A stretch of DNA of 64,000 bases from Acidimicrobiales bacterium. Its GTDB lineage: Bacteria > Actinomycetota > Acidimicrobiia > Acidimicrobiales > Acidimicrobilacustridaceae. Under the pieces are notes generated by a model. That model was not told the origin of the DNA and made no database searches. It was given only the letters and a program-made list of their open reading frames with translations. Shown here one piece after another: positions 7,302 through 16,565 of this stretch. Both the position numbers and the translations under genes were made by a program. The stretch lies in the NCBI GenBank assembly GCA_030830565.1, contig JAURMR010000037.1, positions 1-64,000 on the forward strand. Direction: 5' to 3'. The first letter of the stretch is position 1; each line of letters opens with the position of its first letter.

Positions 7302-9380
7302 TTAGGAGTCGACCGTTTCGGAAACGACGGCGAGGATTTCTTCGCCGAATTTCGAGACTTTGATTTCGCCCATGCCATTGACGCGCAGGAGTTCCACTGG
7401 TGTGGTTGGTTTCGTTCGAGCGATTTCCGCCAGCGTGTGGTCGTTGCAAACAACGAAGGCAGGAACGTCGGCGGACTTCGAACGTTCTGAGCGCCACGCC
7501 CGCAGCGCATCGAACAACGGATGATCGGCAACTTCGAGGGAGTCGGGATATTTGCCGGGGCGTTGACGAGGCCCCTCCGAACTCTTGGCCTTTGGTTGCG
7601 GCGAACGAGTGGTTGTGTTCGTGGGTCGGTTCGGAGCCGTTGCTCCGTTACCAACAGCGATTGGGTCGAGGCCCGCTTCGAGTGCTTCGCAAGCAGCCGC
7701 GTAGGTGTCAAGGAACTCGGAACGATCACGGGGAATGGATCGTTCGCCAAAGGTACGGGTTTGGGCCCATGTGCAAAGAAGCTCACGTTCGGCACGGGTA
7801 GCGGCCACGTAGAAGAGCCGACGTTCTTCGGCCCAGGCGCCGGGGGTCTTGGCGTGGCCGATCGGGACATACCCCTGTTCGAGGCCGGCCAAGTGCACGA
7901 TGGGCCATTCAAGGCCTTTGGCCGCGTGGAACGTGAGCAGTTCGATCGCCTCGCCATTGGGGTCGGGTTGATCGGCGCGGGTTGTGGCAGTGAGCCACAG
8001 GAAAAACCCGTTTGCCGTGGGCGGCGATTCGATGGCCATGTAGTCGCGAGCCATTTGCACAAGTGCATCGAGATTGGCCCGGCGTTCGGCGGCGCGATCG
8101 CTTTCGGATTCGTCGTCGACAACGACGGAAAGTGCGAGATCGTGGATGGCGTCGGAAAACGGGCGAGGCGTGCGACGAAGGTCGCCAAGTGCCGCTTTGA
8201 TTTCGGGCTGATCAAGGAGCGGGGTTGCGCCACGAACGCGGAATGGAATGCCCGCCGACTTCATTGCTTCTTCAATGATTGGCAATTGTGCGTTGGTGCG
8301 AACGAGCACTGCTTGATTCGACCAGCGCGTGCCGGGACCATGGCGATCACGCGCCGCGCGCGCAATTGCTGCAGCTTCGGCGCGCTCATCGGGCAGTTGA
8401 CGAACGGAAGGCACACCGCCATCGGGGCGAGTTGCGGACTGTGTGCCGTCGTGGTCGACACCGCGACCGCCGACGAGCAGCGCGTTGGCGGCGGCAAGGA
8501 TTTGCGGTGTTGATCGGTAGTTGTCGAGGAGGCGAATGGTTTCGCCAGCGGGGAATCGTTGCGGAAATGTGCGTAAGAGATCGGGGTCGGCGCCGTTCCA
8601 GGAATAGATAGCCTGATTTGGGTCGCCCACGATGCAGAGGTCGGTGCGATCGCCTCGCCACGCTTCAAGGAGCGCGTGTTGGAGTGGGTTGACGTCTTGA
8701 AATTCGTCGACGAAGAGGTGAGCAAATCGCCAGCGTTGAGATGCAGCGAAACCGTCATCGGACAAAAGGTCGCGGTGGCAGACACGTAACATGTCGTCGA
8801 AATCGATGAGGCGCTTTTGGCGGCGCTGATCTTCGTAGCGGGCGTACACCGCAGCAGTGGCCTCGTACGAGATGGGCGGCTTGCGCCCTGCCGCCTTTGC
8901 GGCTTCGGGATAGGCCTCGGGAGCGACCATGCGCGCTTTGGCCCATTCGATTTCCGCTACGAAGTCGATGCCCGGTGTGGACTTTTCGGCACCAGTGAGC
9001 AGACCGATAACGAAGCCCGCTTTGCGAGTCATGAGCTGCGGGGGAGCGATGTTGCGTTCAGCCCAACGCGTGCGCAGCTGTGCATAGGCAACCGAATGGA
9101 ATGTACCGGCGGCGACGTGTTCACGAAGGCCGAGCGAACGAAGACGAGCGGTGAGTTCACCGGCCGCTTTGCGGGTGAAGGTGAGCGCGAGAACATGGCG
9201 TGGATCGAGATCGCCAGTGGCGGCGCGATAGGCGATACGACGTGTGAGGACGCGGGTTTTTCCCGAACCAGCGCCGGCAAGAATGCACAGCGGCGAGGTC
9301 GGCGACGTGACCGCGAGACGTTGCGCAGTGTTCAGGCCGTCGAGAAGGGCGTCGGGATCCACCCGGCAGACCGTACTCAC
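7302..9380 (-). CDS. UvrD2-like SF1A DNA helicase with HRDC domain
   Basis: The 692-residue protein is a UvrD/PcrA/Rep helicase: Q motif GLNTAQRLAV, Walker A AGAGSGKT near residue 40, Walker B VDEFQDVNP, motif IV/V in the C-terminal RecA core, and motif VI VAATRAERELL near 550. The C-terminal 75 residues form an HRDC domain (HPLFDALRAWRSERSK), the arrangement of mycobacterial UvrD2. It unwinds DNA with 3'-5' polarity and probably acts in repair or replication restart. The start is GTG at 9378-9380 without a clear ribosome binding site; a slightly later start is possible because the conserved part begins near residue 10. It is divergent from the PH/SHOCT gene by 32 bp. Confidence 0.88.
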   Translation of the reverse strand: MSTVCRVDPDALLDGLNTAQRLAVTSPTSPLCILAGAGSGKTRVLTRRIAYRAATGDLDPRHVLALTFTRKAAGELTARLRSLGLREHVAAGTFHSVAYAQLRTRWAERNIAPPQLMTRKAGFVIGLLTGAEKSTPGIDFVAEIEWAKARMVAPEAYPEAAKAAGRKPPISYEATAAVYARYEDQRRQKRLIDFDDMLRVCHRDLLSDDGFAASQRWRFAHLFVDEFQDVNPLQHALLEAWRGDRTDLCIVGDPNQAIYSWNGADPDLLRTFPQRFPAGETIRLLDNYRSTPQILAAANALLVGGRGVDHDGTQSATRPDGGVPSVRQLPDERAEAAAIARAARDRHGPGTRWSNQAVLVRTNAQLPIIEEAMKSAGIPFRVRGATPLLDQPEIKAALGDLRRTPRPFSDAIHDLALSVVVDDESESDRAAERRANLDALVQMARDYMAIESPPTANGFFLWLTATTRADQPDPNGEAIELLTFHAAKGLEWPIVHLAGLEQGYVPIGHAKTPGAWAEERRLFYVAATRAERELLCTWAQTRTFGERSIPRDRSEFLDTYAAACEALEAGLDPIAVGNGATAPNRPTNTTTRSPQPKAKSSEGPRQRPGKYPDSLEVADHPLFDALRAWRSERSKSADVPAFVVCNDHTLAEIARTKPTTPVELLRVNGMGEIKVSKFGEEILAVVSETVDS

Positions 9381-9412
9381 CGCCAGCGACAGTGCCGGGG
9401 GTACGGTTTGGA

Positions 9413-10051
9413 ATGCCGTATCCCGAAGACGAACTGCACTCGACCGAAGAGTTGATCCTCGATCTCAACCCCCATTGGTGGTTCTTTGCGAAGTCGGCAG
9501 CGATGCTGGCCCTCGCAGTCATCCTGGCCATCGCCACTCTGAGTGTTTCGTGGCTGTCGTGGGCCAAAATTCCGGTCGCTCTCTTCGTCTTCATCACACT
9601 CGTCTGGTTCATGCAGCGCTATATCCGCTGGGTGAGCACCCATTTCGTTTTGACCTCAGACCGCGTGATCTTTCGCACTGGCATCATCGCCAAACACGGC
9701 ATTGAGATTCCGCTCGAGCGGATCAACACGATCTTTTTTCATCAGCGCATTTTCGAACGCATGCTTGGTCTCGGCGATCTCGACATTGAATCGGCATCGA
9801 AGGACGGTGCGCAGCGTTTCGACGACATTCGCAATCCGAGCGCGGTGCAGAACGAGATCTATCAGCAGATGGAAGCGAATCAGATCAAAGCCGCCGATCG
9901 AATTTCTGGTGGCATCAACCGCGCCCAGGGCAATGCCGAATCTGAATCGATTCCCGATCAAATCGCGAAGCTGAGCGCGCTACGTGATCAAGGCGTACTC
10001 ACCGAGGACGAATTCCAGACCAAGAAGCAGGAACTCCTCGGCCGGATGTAG
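9413..10051 (+). CDS. PH-domain (bPH2/DUF304) membrane protein with SHOCT tail
   Basis: This 212-residue protein has two adjacent transmembrane helices (about 24-67), then a bacterial PH domain (THFVLTSDRVIFRTG ... EIPLERINTIFF), and ends in a SHOCT motif (KLSALRDQGVLTEDEFQTKK). Such proteins are membrane-anchored with cytosolic PH domains and may mediate oligomerisation or envelope functions; no enzymatic role is known. The ATG at 9413 (MPYPEDELHSTEEL) is preferred over a GTG at 9392. It converges on galK eight bases later. A second, unrelated SHOCT protein lies at 58485. Confidence 0.82.
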   Translation: MPYPEDELHSTEELILDLNPHWWFFAKSAAMLALAVILAIATLSVSWLSWAKIPVALFVFITLVWFMQRYIRWVSTHFVLTSDRVIFRTGIIAKHGIEIPLERINTIFFHQRIFERMLGLGDLDIESASKDGAQRFDDIRNPSAVQNEIYQQMEANQIKAADRISGGINRAQGNAESESIPDQIAKLSALRDQGVLTEDEFQTKKQELLGRM

Positions 10052-10059
10052 TTCGGTTT

Positions 10060-11088
10060 CTAGATCGTTTTTCGGCGGGCGCCATCAGTTGGATGCACGA
10101 TCCAGCCTCGCCCGGAAAGCGCGTTGGGGTCGCTGATCGCTCCGCGATCGCTGAGCGCGACAACACAACCCCCGAAACCGGCACCGGTGAGTCGCGCTCC
10201 GTACACGCCGGGCGTGATGTTGAGTCGATCAACCAGCTCATCGAGAACTGGTGTGGAGACTTGAAAATCGTCGCGTAATGACGCATGACTTTGTGTCATC
10301 AACTGGCCGACCGTGGTCGGGTCGTTCTCGCGCAGAGCAACAGCGGACTGGCGAACCCGTTCACATTCCGATACGACGTGGCGCGCACGACGTCGAGTGT
10401 CGCCATCGAGAGTGTTGGTGTCTGCGATCGTTGCCTTAGGGAGAGGACCAATGCGATCGGCGGCGAGCTCGCAGGATGCGCGGCGTTCGGCGTAGTGCGA
10501 ATCAGCGAGTTGGCGCTCTTGACCCGAGTGCAGAACGACAACGTCGAGATCTTCAGGGAACGCAACGTGTTCGATCGAATTATCAGCGAAGTCGATGACC
10601 ATCGCGTGGCCAGCGCGTCCAAACACAATGCTCAATTGATCAAGAAGCCCGCACGGAACACCGACCGCTGCAAGTTCCGAGCGTTGCGCTAAAAGTGCGA
10701 GTTCCATCTGCGAGCCGTTGAACTCCATCGCCAGTGCAAGCGCGATCTCCAGCGCTGCACTTGAAGAAAGGCCGGCCCCGGTCGGCAATGTTGATTCGAT
10801 TGATCCGATGAAACCCTGTGACGGACGGACTTCTTGGGCAACTGCAGCAACGTAGCGACCCCAACGCGGTTCGATCGAAGCAACATCGTGTTTCGTGCCG
10901 AGATCGAGTACGACGTTTCCTTCAAGAGCATCGGTCTGAAGTTCGACACGGCCGGGCTGGTGGATGCCGGCGATTGTGACGCCGAGATCAATCGCACACG
11001 GAAGCGCTAGGCCACCGGCGTAATCGGTGTGATCGCCAATGAGGTTTACGCGTCCCGGTGCATAAACCGTGAATCGCGGATTCGTCAT
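10060..11088 (-). CDS. galK: Galactokinase
   Basis: This 342-residue GHMP kinase phosphorylates galactose at C1 in the Leloir pathway. Motif 1 is GRVNLIGDHTDYAGG, with Asp in place of the usual Glu of GEHTDY. Motif 2, PTGAGLSSSAALE, is the ATP-binding loop. Motif 3, TGAGFGGCVVAL, is near the C-terminus. It is somewhat shorter than the 380-390 residues usual in enteric bacteria but within the actinobacterial range. The ATG overlaps the galT stop by 4 nt (ATGA at 11085-11088), so the two are co-translated. Confidence 0.93.
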   Translation of the reverse strand: MTNPRFTVYAPGRVNLIGDHTDYAGGLALPCAIDLGVTIAGIHQPGRVELQTDALEGNVVLDLGTKHDVASIEPRWGRYVAAVAQEVRPSQGFIGSIESTLPTGAGLSSSAALEIALALAMEFNGSQMELALLAQRSELAAVGVPCGLLDQLSIVFGRAGHAMVIDFADNSIEHVAFPEDLDVVVLHSGQERQLADSHYAERRASCELAADRIGPLPKATIADTNTLDGDTRRRARHVVSECERVRQSAVALRENDPTTVGQLMTQSHASLRDDFQVSTPVLDELVDRLNITPGVYGARLTGAGFGGCVVALSDRGAISDPNALSGRGWIVHPTDGARRKTI

Positions 11089-11975
11089 TTTCTATCGCGC
11101 AATTGCGCGGCGGCTGTGGTTGGTTCAACGGGGTTGAACCACACGCCACTACCCAGTTCGCCAGCCGCTACGAATCTTTGTGTGCCGGGGGAGCGAAGCA
11201 ATGGTGCGATGTGCGCATGAACCCGAAGGGGTGTGCGCTCAATGTCGTCGAATGGTCGCTGGTGGAACCACATCATGAATGGCATTGGCGAGTCGAAAAG
11301 CGCGTCAAGGCGACCAATGCAATCAATGAGAAGCGATGCAAGATCGCTGCGTTCGGCGTCATTTAGCGAAGGAAGATCGGGAAGATCGGTCGCTGGAGCG
11401 AGCACTAATTCATAGGGCCAGGATGCTGCGAAAGGGACCCACGCCGACCACTCGCCGTGGGTGGCGACCACCACTTCGCTTGATGGAACACTGAATGCTG
11501 TCGACTGTGCAGATGCGTATTCGTTCACGACGACCGGCGGCACGATGTCGAACGCGTAGATCTGTCCGTGGGGGTGCGCGATGGTCGCACCCACTTCCGG
11601 TCCGCGATTTTCGAATACCAACACATACGAAACGTCGTCACGCGCGCCGAGAGCAGCGGACCTCTCTGCCCACAGGTCGACCACGCGACGAGCCTGATCA
11701 GGGGAGAGATCTGCGAATGAGGATTCGTGCTGCGAGGTGTAGAGAACGATTTCGGCCCGACCGTCATCAAACGGTGGCCACCGGTTCGGAAAGGCAAGCA
11801 CCTCGTACTCGCCGGGCGCCTCGATGCCACCAACACAGAAGGGGCACTTCTCGGCCGGCAAATTTGGCCGGTCCTGCCGGGCGGGAACCATCCAGGCCGG
11901 TGCACCGCTGAGCGGATCGATCCGGTAGCCGGCCCCTGCAGCCGAGTCGGCATCGAAGTGTTCACTTCCGCTCAT
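11085..11975 (-). CDS. galT: Galactose-1-phosphate uridylyltransferase
   Basis: This 296-residue HIT-superfamily enzyme exchanges UDP between UDP-glucose and galactose-1-phosphate. The zinc-type CPFC motif is near residue 38, FENRG is central, and the active site IAHPHGQIYA carries the nucleophilic histidine of HxHxQ. A second strand near WVPFAASWPYELVLAP corresponds to the repeated half. The ATG at 11973-11975 is chosen because MSGSEHFDADS leads straight into the conserved region; a longer open frame upstream is antisense to the next gene. No Shine-Dalgarno is evident, so it may be leaderless. No galE accompanies the pair. Confidence 0.92.
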   Translation of the reverse strand: MSGSEHFDADSAAGAGYRIDPLSGAPAWMVPARQDRPNLPAEKCPFCVGGIEAPGEYEVLAFPNRWPPFDDGRAEIVLYTSQHESSFADLSPDQARRVVDLWAERSAALGARDDVSYVLVFENRGPEVGATIAHPHGQIYAFDIVPPVVVNEYASAQSTAFSVPSSEVVVATHGEWSAWVPFAASWPYELVLAPATDLPDLPSLNDAERSDLASLLIDCIGRLDALFDSPMPFMMWFHQRPFDDIERTPLRVHAHIAPLLRSPGTQRFVAAGELGSGVWFNPVEPTTAAAQLRDRK

Positions 11976-12035
11976 GTAGCGAACGGTAGCCGTGGTCGCT
12001 TGACCGCATGCCGGGTGGGGGCGAGGATTCCCCTC

Positions 12036-12911
12036 ATGCGTGCACAGTCCAATGGCATCGAGATCGAGTACGAGACTTTTGGGGATCCCGCCGATCCGCC
12101 CCTCCTGCTCGTAATGGGTCTTGGATGTCAGTTGGTGTGGTGGAACGAGGAGTTTGTTCAGTCCTTCGTCGACCGCGGCTTTTACGTGATCATTTTCGAC
12201 AATCGCGATGTCGGGCTTTCCACGAAAATCGATACGCATATTGATCTCATGGCTGCGGTCGCTGGGTATCTGCAAGGCGACGTCATTGAAGCGCCCTACC
12301 AACTCTCCGATATGGCTGCCGACGCTTGGGGTTTGTGCGATGCCCTCGGACTCGATCGCGTCAACCTGTTTGGCGGCTCTATGGGCGGAATGATCGTTCA
12401 GCAAATGGCGATCGATCAGCCTCAGCGGGTTGCGTCGCTCACTTCGGTGATGTCGACAACAGGCGATCCCGATGTTGGTCAGCCCACGCCGGAAGCAATC
12501 GCGATGTTGCTTACGCCTGCGCCAACAGATCGTGAGGAGAACATTGAACAAGGCGTCCTTTCGGGCAAGTTCCTTGCTGGCCCCGAACATTTTGACGAGG
12601 ACTGGATCCGTGAACGCAACACTCGAGCGTTCGATCGTTGTTTCCATCCCGATGGACAGACGGCACAGCTGCTGGCGATCGTGACGTCACCGCCTCGTTC
12701 GGCGGGTCTGCGTAACCTCGATATTCCGGCACTCGTCGTGCATGGCGATATCGATCCGCTCGTCACCTTCAGCGGTGGTGAACGAACTGCTGAATGTCTC
12801 CGCGGTTCGGAATTTCTTCCTCTCGATGGAATGGGTCATGACATTCCGCGTTTTTATTGGGCGACCATCATCGAGCACGTCACTGCGCTTGCTGCTCGGG
12901 CGAACGCCTAA
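12036..12911 (+). CDS. Alpha/beta-fold hydrolase
   Basis: This 291-residue alpha/beta hydrolase has the oxyanion segment VMGLGCQ, the nucleophile elbow FGGSMGGM (Ser near 110), a late acidic residue in GDIDPLV and the catalytic histidine in GMGHDIP. It resembles actinobacterial esterase/aclacinomycin methylesterase-like proteins; its substrate is unknown. The ATG at 12036 follows ATTCCCCTC without a clear ribosome binding site, and it diverges from galT by 60 bp. The AMACR-type gene follows after 32 bp with its own ribosome binding site, suggesting a shared transcript. Confidence 0.85.
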   Translation: MRAQSNGIEIEYETFGDPADPPLLLVMGLGCQLVWWNEEFVQSFVDRGFYVIIFDNRDVGLSTKIDTHIDLMAAVAGYLQGDVIEAPYQLSDMAADAWGLCDALGLDRVNLFGGSMGGMIVQQMAIDQPQRVASLTSVMSTTGDPDVGQPTPEAIAMLLTPAPTDREENIEQGVLSGKFLAGPEHFDEDWIRERNTRAFDRCFHPDGQTAQLLAIVTSPPRSAGLRNLDIPALVVHGDIDPLVTFSGGERTAECLRGSEFLPLDGMGHDIPRFYWATIIEHVTALAARANA

Positions 12912-12943
12912 CCACTTTTCTCTTCACCTTTAGGAGCTTTGTT

Positions 12944-14092
12944 ATGGGACCTCTCGCGGGCGTTCGCATCGTCGAGATTGCAGGAATCGGGCCGGGGCCG
13001 TTCGCGGCGATGATGCTCGCCGACATGGGCGCCGACATCATTCGTGTCGACCGTGCCGGGCAGGTATACGGCGGTGATCCCGCCACGCCGCCGAAGGACG
13101 TGATGAACCGTGGACGTCGCTCGATCGGTGTCGATCTCAAGAATCCCGAGGGCGTTGAAACGGTGCTTGGTCTCGTCGAGAAGGCCGACGCGCTGATTGA
13201 AGGTTTCCGTCCCGGTGTCACCGAACGTCTCGGCATCGGTCCCGACGCGTGTTTGGCTCGCAATCCGAAACTTGTCTACGGACGCATGACTGGTTGGGGG
13301 CAGCACGGCCCGATGGCGCAAATGGCCGGCCACGATATGAACTACATCGCGATTGGCGGAGCGCTCGGTGCAATCGGTCGTCCGAATGAACGCCCGCAGC
13401 CCCCACTTAATCTCGTCGGCGACTTCGGCGGCGGCGGAATGCTGCTTGCCTTTGGTATCGCATGCGGAATCATCGAAGCTCGCATGTCGGGCAAAGGACA
13501 GGTTGTCGACGCAGCGATGGTCGATGGCACCGCGGTGCTCACGACGTTCATGCACGGCTTTATGGCGATGGGGCTCTGGAGCGATGAGCGCGGCGTGAAC
13601 ATGCTCGACTCTGGCGCGCATTATTACGAGGTCTACGAATGTTCGGACGGCAAATTCCTTTCCGTCGGCGCAATCGAACCGCAGTTCTATGCCGAACTTC
13701 TTGAGAAGACCGGTCTGGCTGGCGATGAAGAATTCGCAAAGCAGAACGATCGTTCAATGTGGCCGCATCTCAAGGAGCGTCTTGCTGCGGTGATCGCAAC
13801 GAAGACCCGTGACGAATGGGCCGCCATCTTCGACGGTTCCGATGCGTGTGTTGCTCCAATCCTTTCTCTCGTTGAATCAACGACGAATGCACACACCGTT
13901 GCTCGCAAAACGTTTGTGGAGAACGCTGGAGTCGTTCAGCCCGCGCCTGCGCCACGTTTCTCGCGTACCGAAGCGAGCATTCAGCGTCCGCCTTCGCATC
14001 CCGGCCAGCACACCGATGAGGTGCTGAAGGAATGGGGCGTCGCAGATGATGCTCGCCTAGCGATGCTTCGAGCAGGGGGTGCGATCGCCTGA
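12944..14092 (+). CDS. CaiB/BaiF family CoA enzyme, alpha-methylacyl-CoA racemase type
   Basis: This 382-residue protein is a family III CoA transferase/racemase. The N-terminus [18 protein letters not shown] and GADIIRVDR are typical of [14 protein letters not shown] and [10 protein letters not shown] match the histidine and aspartate acid-base pair of the mycobacterial racemase MCR, favouring epimerisation of 2-methylacyl-CoA (branched lipid or sterol side-chain degradation) over CoA transfer. The start is well supported by AGGAG at 12932-12936. The stop overlaps the next gene's ATG by one base. Confidence 0.88.
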   Translation: MGPLAGVRIVEIAGIGPGPFAAMMLADMGADIIRVDRAGQVYGGDPATPPKDVMNRGRRSIGVDLKNPEGVETVLGLVEKADALIEGFRPGVTERLGIGPDACLARNPKLVYGRMTGWGQHGPMAQMAGHDMNYIAIGGALGAIGRPNERPQPPLNLVGDFGGGGMLLAFGIACGIIEARMSGKGQVVDAAMVDGTAVLTTFMHGFMAMGLWSDERGVNMLDSGAHYYEVYECSDGKFLSVGAIEPQFYAELLEKTGLAGDEEFAKQNDRSMWPHLKERLAAVIATKTRDEWAAIFDGSDACVAPILSLVESTTNAHTVARKTFVENAGVVQPAPAPRFSRTEASIQRPPSHPGQHTDEVLKEWGVADDARLAMLRAGGAIA

Positions 14093-14925
14093 TGGCAACA
14101 CTTGTGTGCTTTCACGCCCATCCCGACGACGAATCGATTGCAACCGGCGGATTGATGACGCTGGCCAAACGCGACGGACATCAGGTTGTCCTTGTTGTCG
14201 CGACTCGTGGCGAACAAGGCGAACCGCAGCCAGGTGTTCTCAACGATGGTGAAGCGTTGTGGGAACGCCGTGTTGTCGAAACACATCAGGCCGCCGAGAT
14301 CATGGGTCTCGATCGTGTGGAATTTCTTGGTTATGAAGACAGCGGAATGATCGGTGAACCCACCAATGAAAACCCGTTGTGCTTCTGGCAGGCCGATGTG
14401 GAGAAAGCCTCGCAGCGTCTTGCGCAGATTCTCGTTGATGTTGAGGCCGACGTTCTCACCATCTATGACTCACATGGTGGGTACGGACACCCCGACCACA
14501 TTCAGGTGCATCGGGTTGGAAAGCGTGCAGCGGAAATCGCCGGTGTTGATCGCGTCTTCCAGTCGACCATGAACCGTGACCGAATCATGAAGCAGATGGC
14601 AGAGAACGCGTCGGTCTTTGAAGATGAGATCGAGGGCGAACTCGAAGGCGAAACCGCCGAACAGATGCGTCAGCGCGCCGAGGCTGCCGATCGTGGTGAA
14701 TTCGGTTCACCTGAAGCGGTCATCACTCACGCAGTGGATGTCGCCCATGTGGTCGACGTGAAGAAGGCCGCCATGGCCGCCCATCGCAGTCAGATCGGGC
14801 CGGACTCATTCTTCTTCAAGATGCCAGCGGAAGTGTTTGCCGCTGCGTTTGGCACTGAGTGGTTTATCGCTCTTGAAAGCAGCCGCGCCGAAGGCGAACC
14901 ATTCGGCACCTCACTTTTCGCCTGA
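14092..14925 (+). CDS. PIG-L family N-acetyl-sugar deacetylase
   Basis: This 277-residue protein is a zinc-dependent LmbE/PIG-L deacetylase. The N-terminal AHPDDES carries the first zinc ligands and the general base; GGYGHPDHIQVH near residue 130 supplies the remaining histidine. The family includes MshB and Mca of mycothiol metabolism, GlcNAc-PI deacetylases and other amidases; the sequence alone does not separate these. The C-terminal AAHRSQIGPDSFFF is common among actinobacterial LmbE proteins. It starts within the stop of the racemase-like gene and converges on the Dabb gene. Confidence 0.82.
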   Translation: MATLVCFHAHPDDESIATGGLMTLAKRDGHQVVLVVATRGEQGEPQPGVLNDGEALWERRVVETHQAAEIMGLDRVEFLGYEDSGMIGEPTNENPLCFWQADVEKASQRLAQILVDVEADVLTIYDSHGGYGHPDHIQVHRVGKRAAEIAGVDRVFQSTMNRDRIMKQMAENASVFEDEIEGELEGETAEQMRQRAEAADRGEFGSPEAVITHAVDVAHVVDVKKAAMAAHRSQIGPDSFFFKMPAEVFAAAFGTEWFIALESSRAEGEPFGTSLFA

Positions 14926-14929
14926 GCAA

Positions 14930-15229
14930 TCAGTCGTTGAAGTCGAACTGCACCACGGTGCGTGAATCGAGATACGGGGCGATGAACGTCTGGATGATGC
15001 GATGGTGCTCGTCGTTATCTCGATACGCGAGGTAGCCGTCGCTGTTGTCGAATTCTGCGACGACCGCGAAGTCGTAATTGCCTTCGTTGATGCCGGCGTC
15101 GGTTCCGTAGGCATACCGGCGAAGGTCGGGGAGTATCCCGGGTAGCCCCGAGAGTGCTTCCTCTAACGCCGCAACGTGTTCAGGCGATGACTCAGAATTC
15201 CAGCGGAAGGTGACGACGTGACGAAACAT
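14930..15229 (-). CDS. Dabb-domain (stress-responsive A/B barrel) protein
   Basis: This 99-residue protein begins FRHVVTFRW and ends in a YLDSRTVVQFDF strand, typical of the dimeric alpha-beta barrel Dabb family. It also contains LRRYAYGTDAG and DFAVVAEFDN. Such ferredoxin-like-fold dimers act as small enzymes or ligand binders; no specific activity can be assigned. It is last in a minus-strand set after map and the uncharacterised 103-residue gene (gap 39 bp) and ends 5 bp from the PIG-L stop. Confidence 0.8.
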   Translation of the reverse strand: MFRHVVTFRWNSESSPEHVAALEEALSGLPGILPDLRRYAYGTDAGINEGNYDFAVVAEFDNSDGYLAYRDNDEHHRIIQTFIAPYLDSRTVVQFDFND

Positions 15230-15268
15230 GTGGTCACGCTATCGCTGAGGACGCGTGCAGACGGAGTG

Positions 15269-15580
15269 TTACTCGATTGGGCCGAGGTCGTCTTCGGGCA
15301 TGAGGCCGCTGAGGTCGCCGCCGCCACGAAAGACATGACGATTTTGGTCGGACCGCACAACAAGCGCGTCGCCGGAAAGAGTGCGACTCTCGACAACATC
15401 AACCATTTCTAAGAACACTGGTTCCTGCGGGAATGGGTCCGTCAGCAGCGTGAAAGCAACACATTCCCAGTCGATGCGATCAGTTTCGGGGCGTCGCACG
15501 ACGACGAGGTCGGCGGAAAGCAATGGAACTTCCTCTCCGTTCACGGTCATCGACTCGAGCGTCACATTGATTGATTTCAT
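15269..15580 (-). CDS. Conserved hypothetical protein downstream of map
   Basis: I do not recognise this 103-residue protein. It begins MKSINVTLESMTVNGEEV, is mostly beta-strand in character, contains WECVAFTLLTDPFPQEP and ends acidic (MPEDDLGPIE). There is no signal peptide, membrane segment or cysteine cluster. The ATG at 15578-15580 lies one base after the map stop codon, so translational coupling to map is likely. An upstream start inside map would add ten residues. Its position suggests a small cytosolic accessory protein, but no function can be assigned. Confidence 0.65.
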   Translation of the reverse strand: MKSINVTLESMTVNGEEVPLLSADLVVVRRPETDRIDWECVAFTLLTDPFPQEPVFLEMVDVVESRTLSGDALVVRSDQNRHVFRGGGDLSGLMPEDDLGPIE

Positions 15581-15581
15581 G

Positions 15582-16502
15582 TCAGGTAGTCGTCGTGAGA
15601 ATTTCGACACCAGTGTCGGTCACCACAATCGTGTGCTCGAACTGTGCGGTGCGACTTCCGTCGGCGGTGACTGCAGTCCAATCATCGTCCCAAATCTTGT
15701 GCTGGCCGGTGCCCATGGAGATCATCGGCTCAATCGTGAACACCATGCCTGGTTCCATGATCGTGGTCATGCGTGGTTCGTAATAGTGGGGGATCTGAAG
15801 ATCGGTGTGGAATTGCTCGCCGATTCCGTGACCCACAAATGCGCGCACAACTTCATAGCCATTGGCGACAGCATGCGTTTCGATCGCACGTCCGATGTCG
15901 GAAAACGGTCGACCGGGCGCCACCGCCGCAATGCCGCGATCAAGACATTGACGGGTGACCTCGATGAGACGCTTCGACGCGTCGTCCACGTTGCCGACGC
16001 AATAGGTGGCATTGGTGTCGCCGTGCACGCCATCGAGCCAAATGGTGACGTCGAGATTCACAATGTCGCCATCTTGAAGCGGACGGTCATCGGGGATGCC
16101 ATGACAAATGACTTCGTTCACCGACGTGCAGAGCGATTTTGGATAGCCGCGATAATTCAGCGTGCTGGGGTAGCCGCCGCGATCGATATAGGCCTGATGC
16201 ACAACTGCGTCGATTTCGTCGGTGGTGACACCTGGAGCAATGACTGCAGCGCCGATGTCGAGCACTTCAGCAGCGGCACGACCGGCTCGGCGCATGCGCT
16301 CGATGAAGGCAGCATCCTTGATGCGCTCCTCAGGACGACGAGTGACCATTCCGGTCTCGGCGTACTCGGGCCGAGGGATTTCGGCCGGCACTGTTCGCAT
16401 GGGGCTGATGAGGCCGGGTTGGAGTTGGTGTTTGGTGTCACGATGGCAGCGCTTGAACTTTTGGCCACTGCCACACCAACACGGATCGTTTGCCTTCAGC
16501 AC
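15582..16502 (-). CDS. map: Type I methionine aminopeptidase with SEC-C zinc motif
   Basis: This 306-residue enzyme removes the initiator methionine from nascent proteins. Residues 5-20 form a SEC-C zinc motif (NDPCWCGSGQKFKRCH), as in the longer actinobacterial MetAP1c. A linker leads to the pita-bread domain with metal ligands in NLDVTIWLDGVHGDTNA, GHGIGEQFH, FTIEPM and QFEHTIVV. The start is GTG at 16500-16502, needed to include the SEC-C motif. It heads a minus-strand set with two small genes and diverges from the haem monooxygenase across 63 bp. Confidence 0.94.
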   Translation of the reverse strand: MLKANDPCWCGSGQKFKRCHRDTKHQLQPGLISPMRTVPAEIPRPEYAETGMVTRRPEERIKDAAFIERMRRAGRAAAEVLDIGAAVIAPGVTTDEIDAVVHQAYIDRGGYPSTLNYRGYPKSLCTSVNEVICHGIPDDRPLQDGDIVNLDVTIWLDGVHGDTNATYCVGNVDDASKRLIEVTRQCLDRGIAAVAPGRPFSDIGRAIETHAVANGYEVVRAFVGHGIGEQFHTDLQIPHYYEPRMTTIMEPGMVFTIEPMISMGTGQHKIWDDDWTAVTADGSRTAQFEHTIVVTDTGVEILTTTT

Positions 16503-16565
16503 GGGGTGAGTCTACGGGCGGGGTGGACTGGCGCGACCGGCCCGGGGCGGCAACCATGAAGACCC

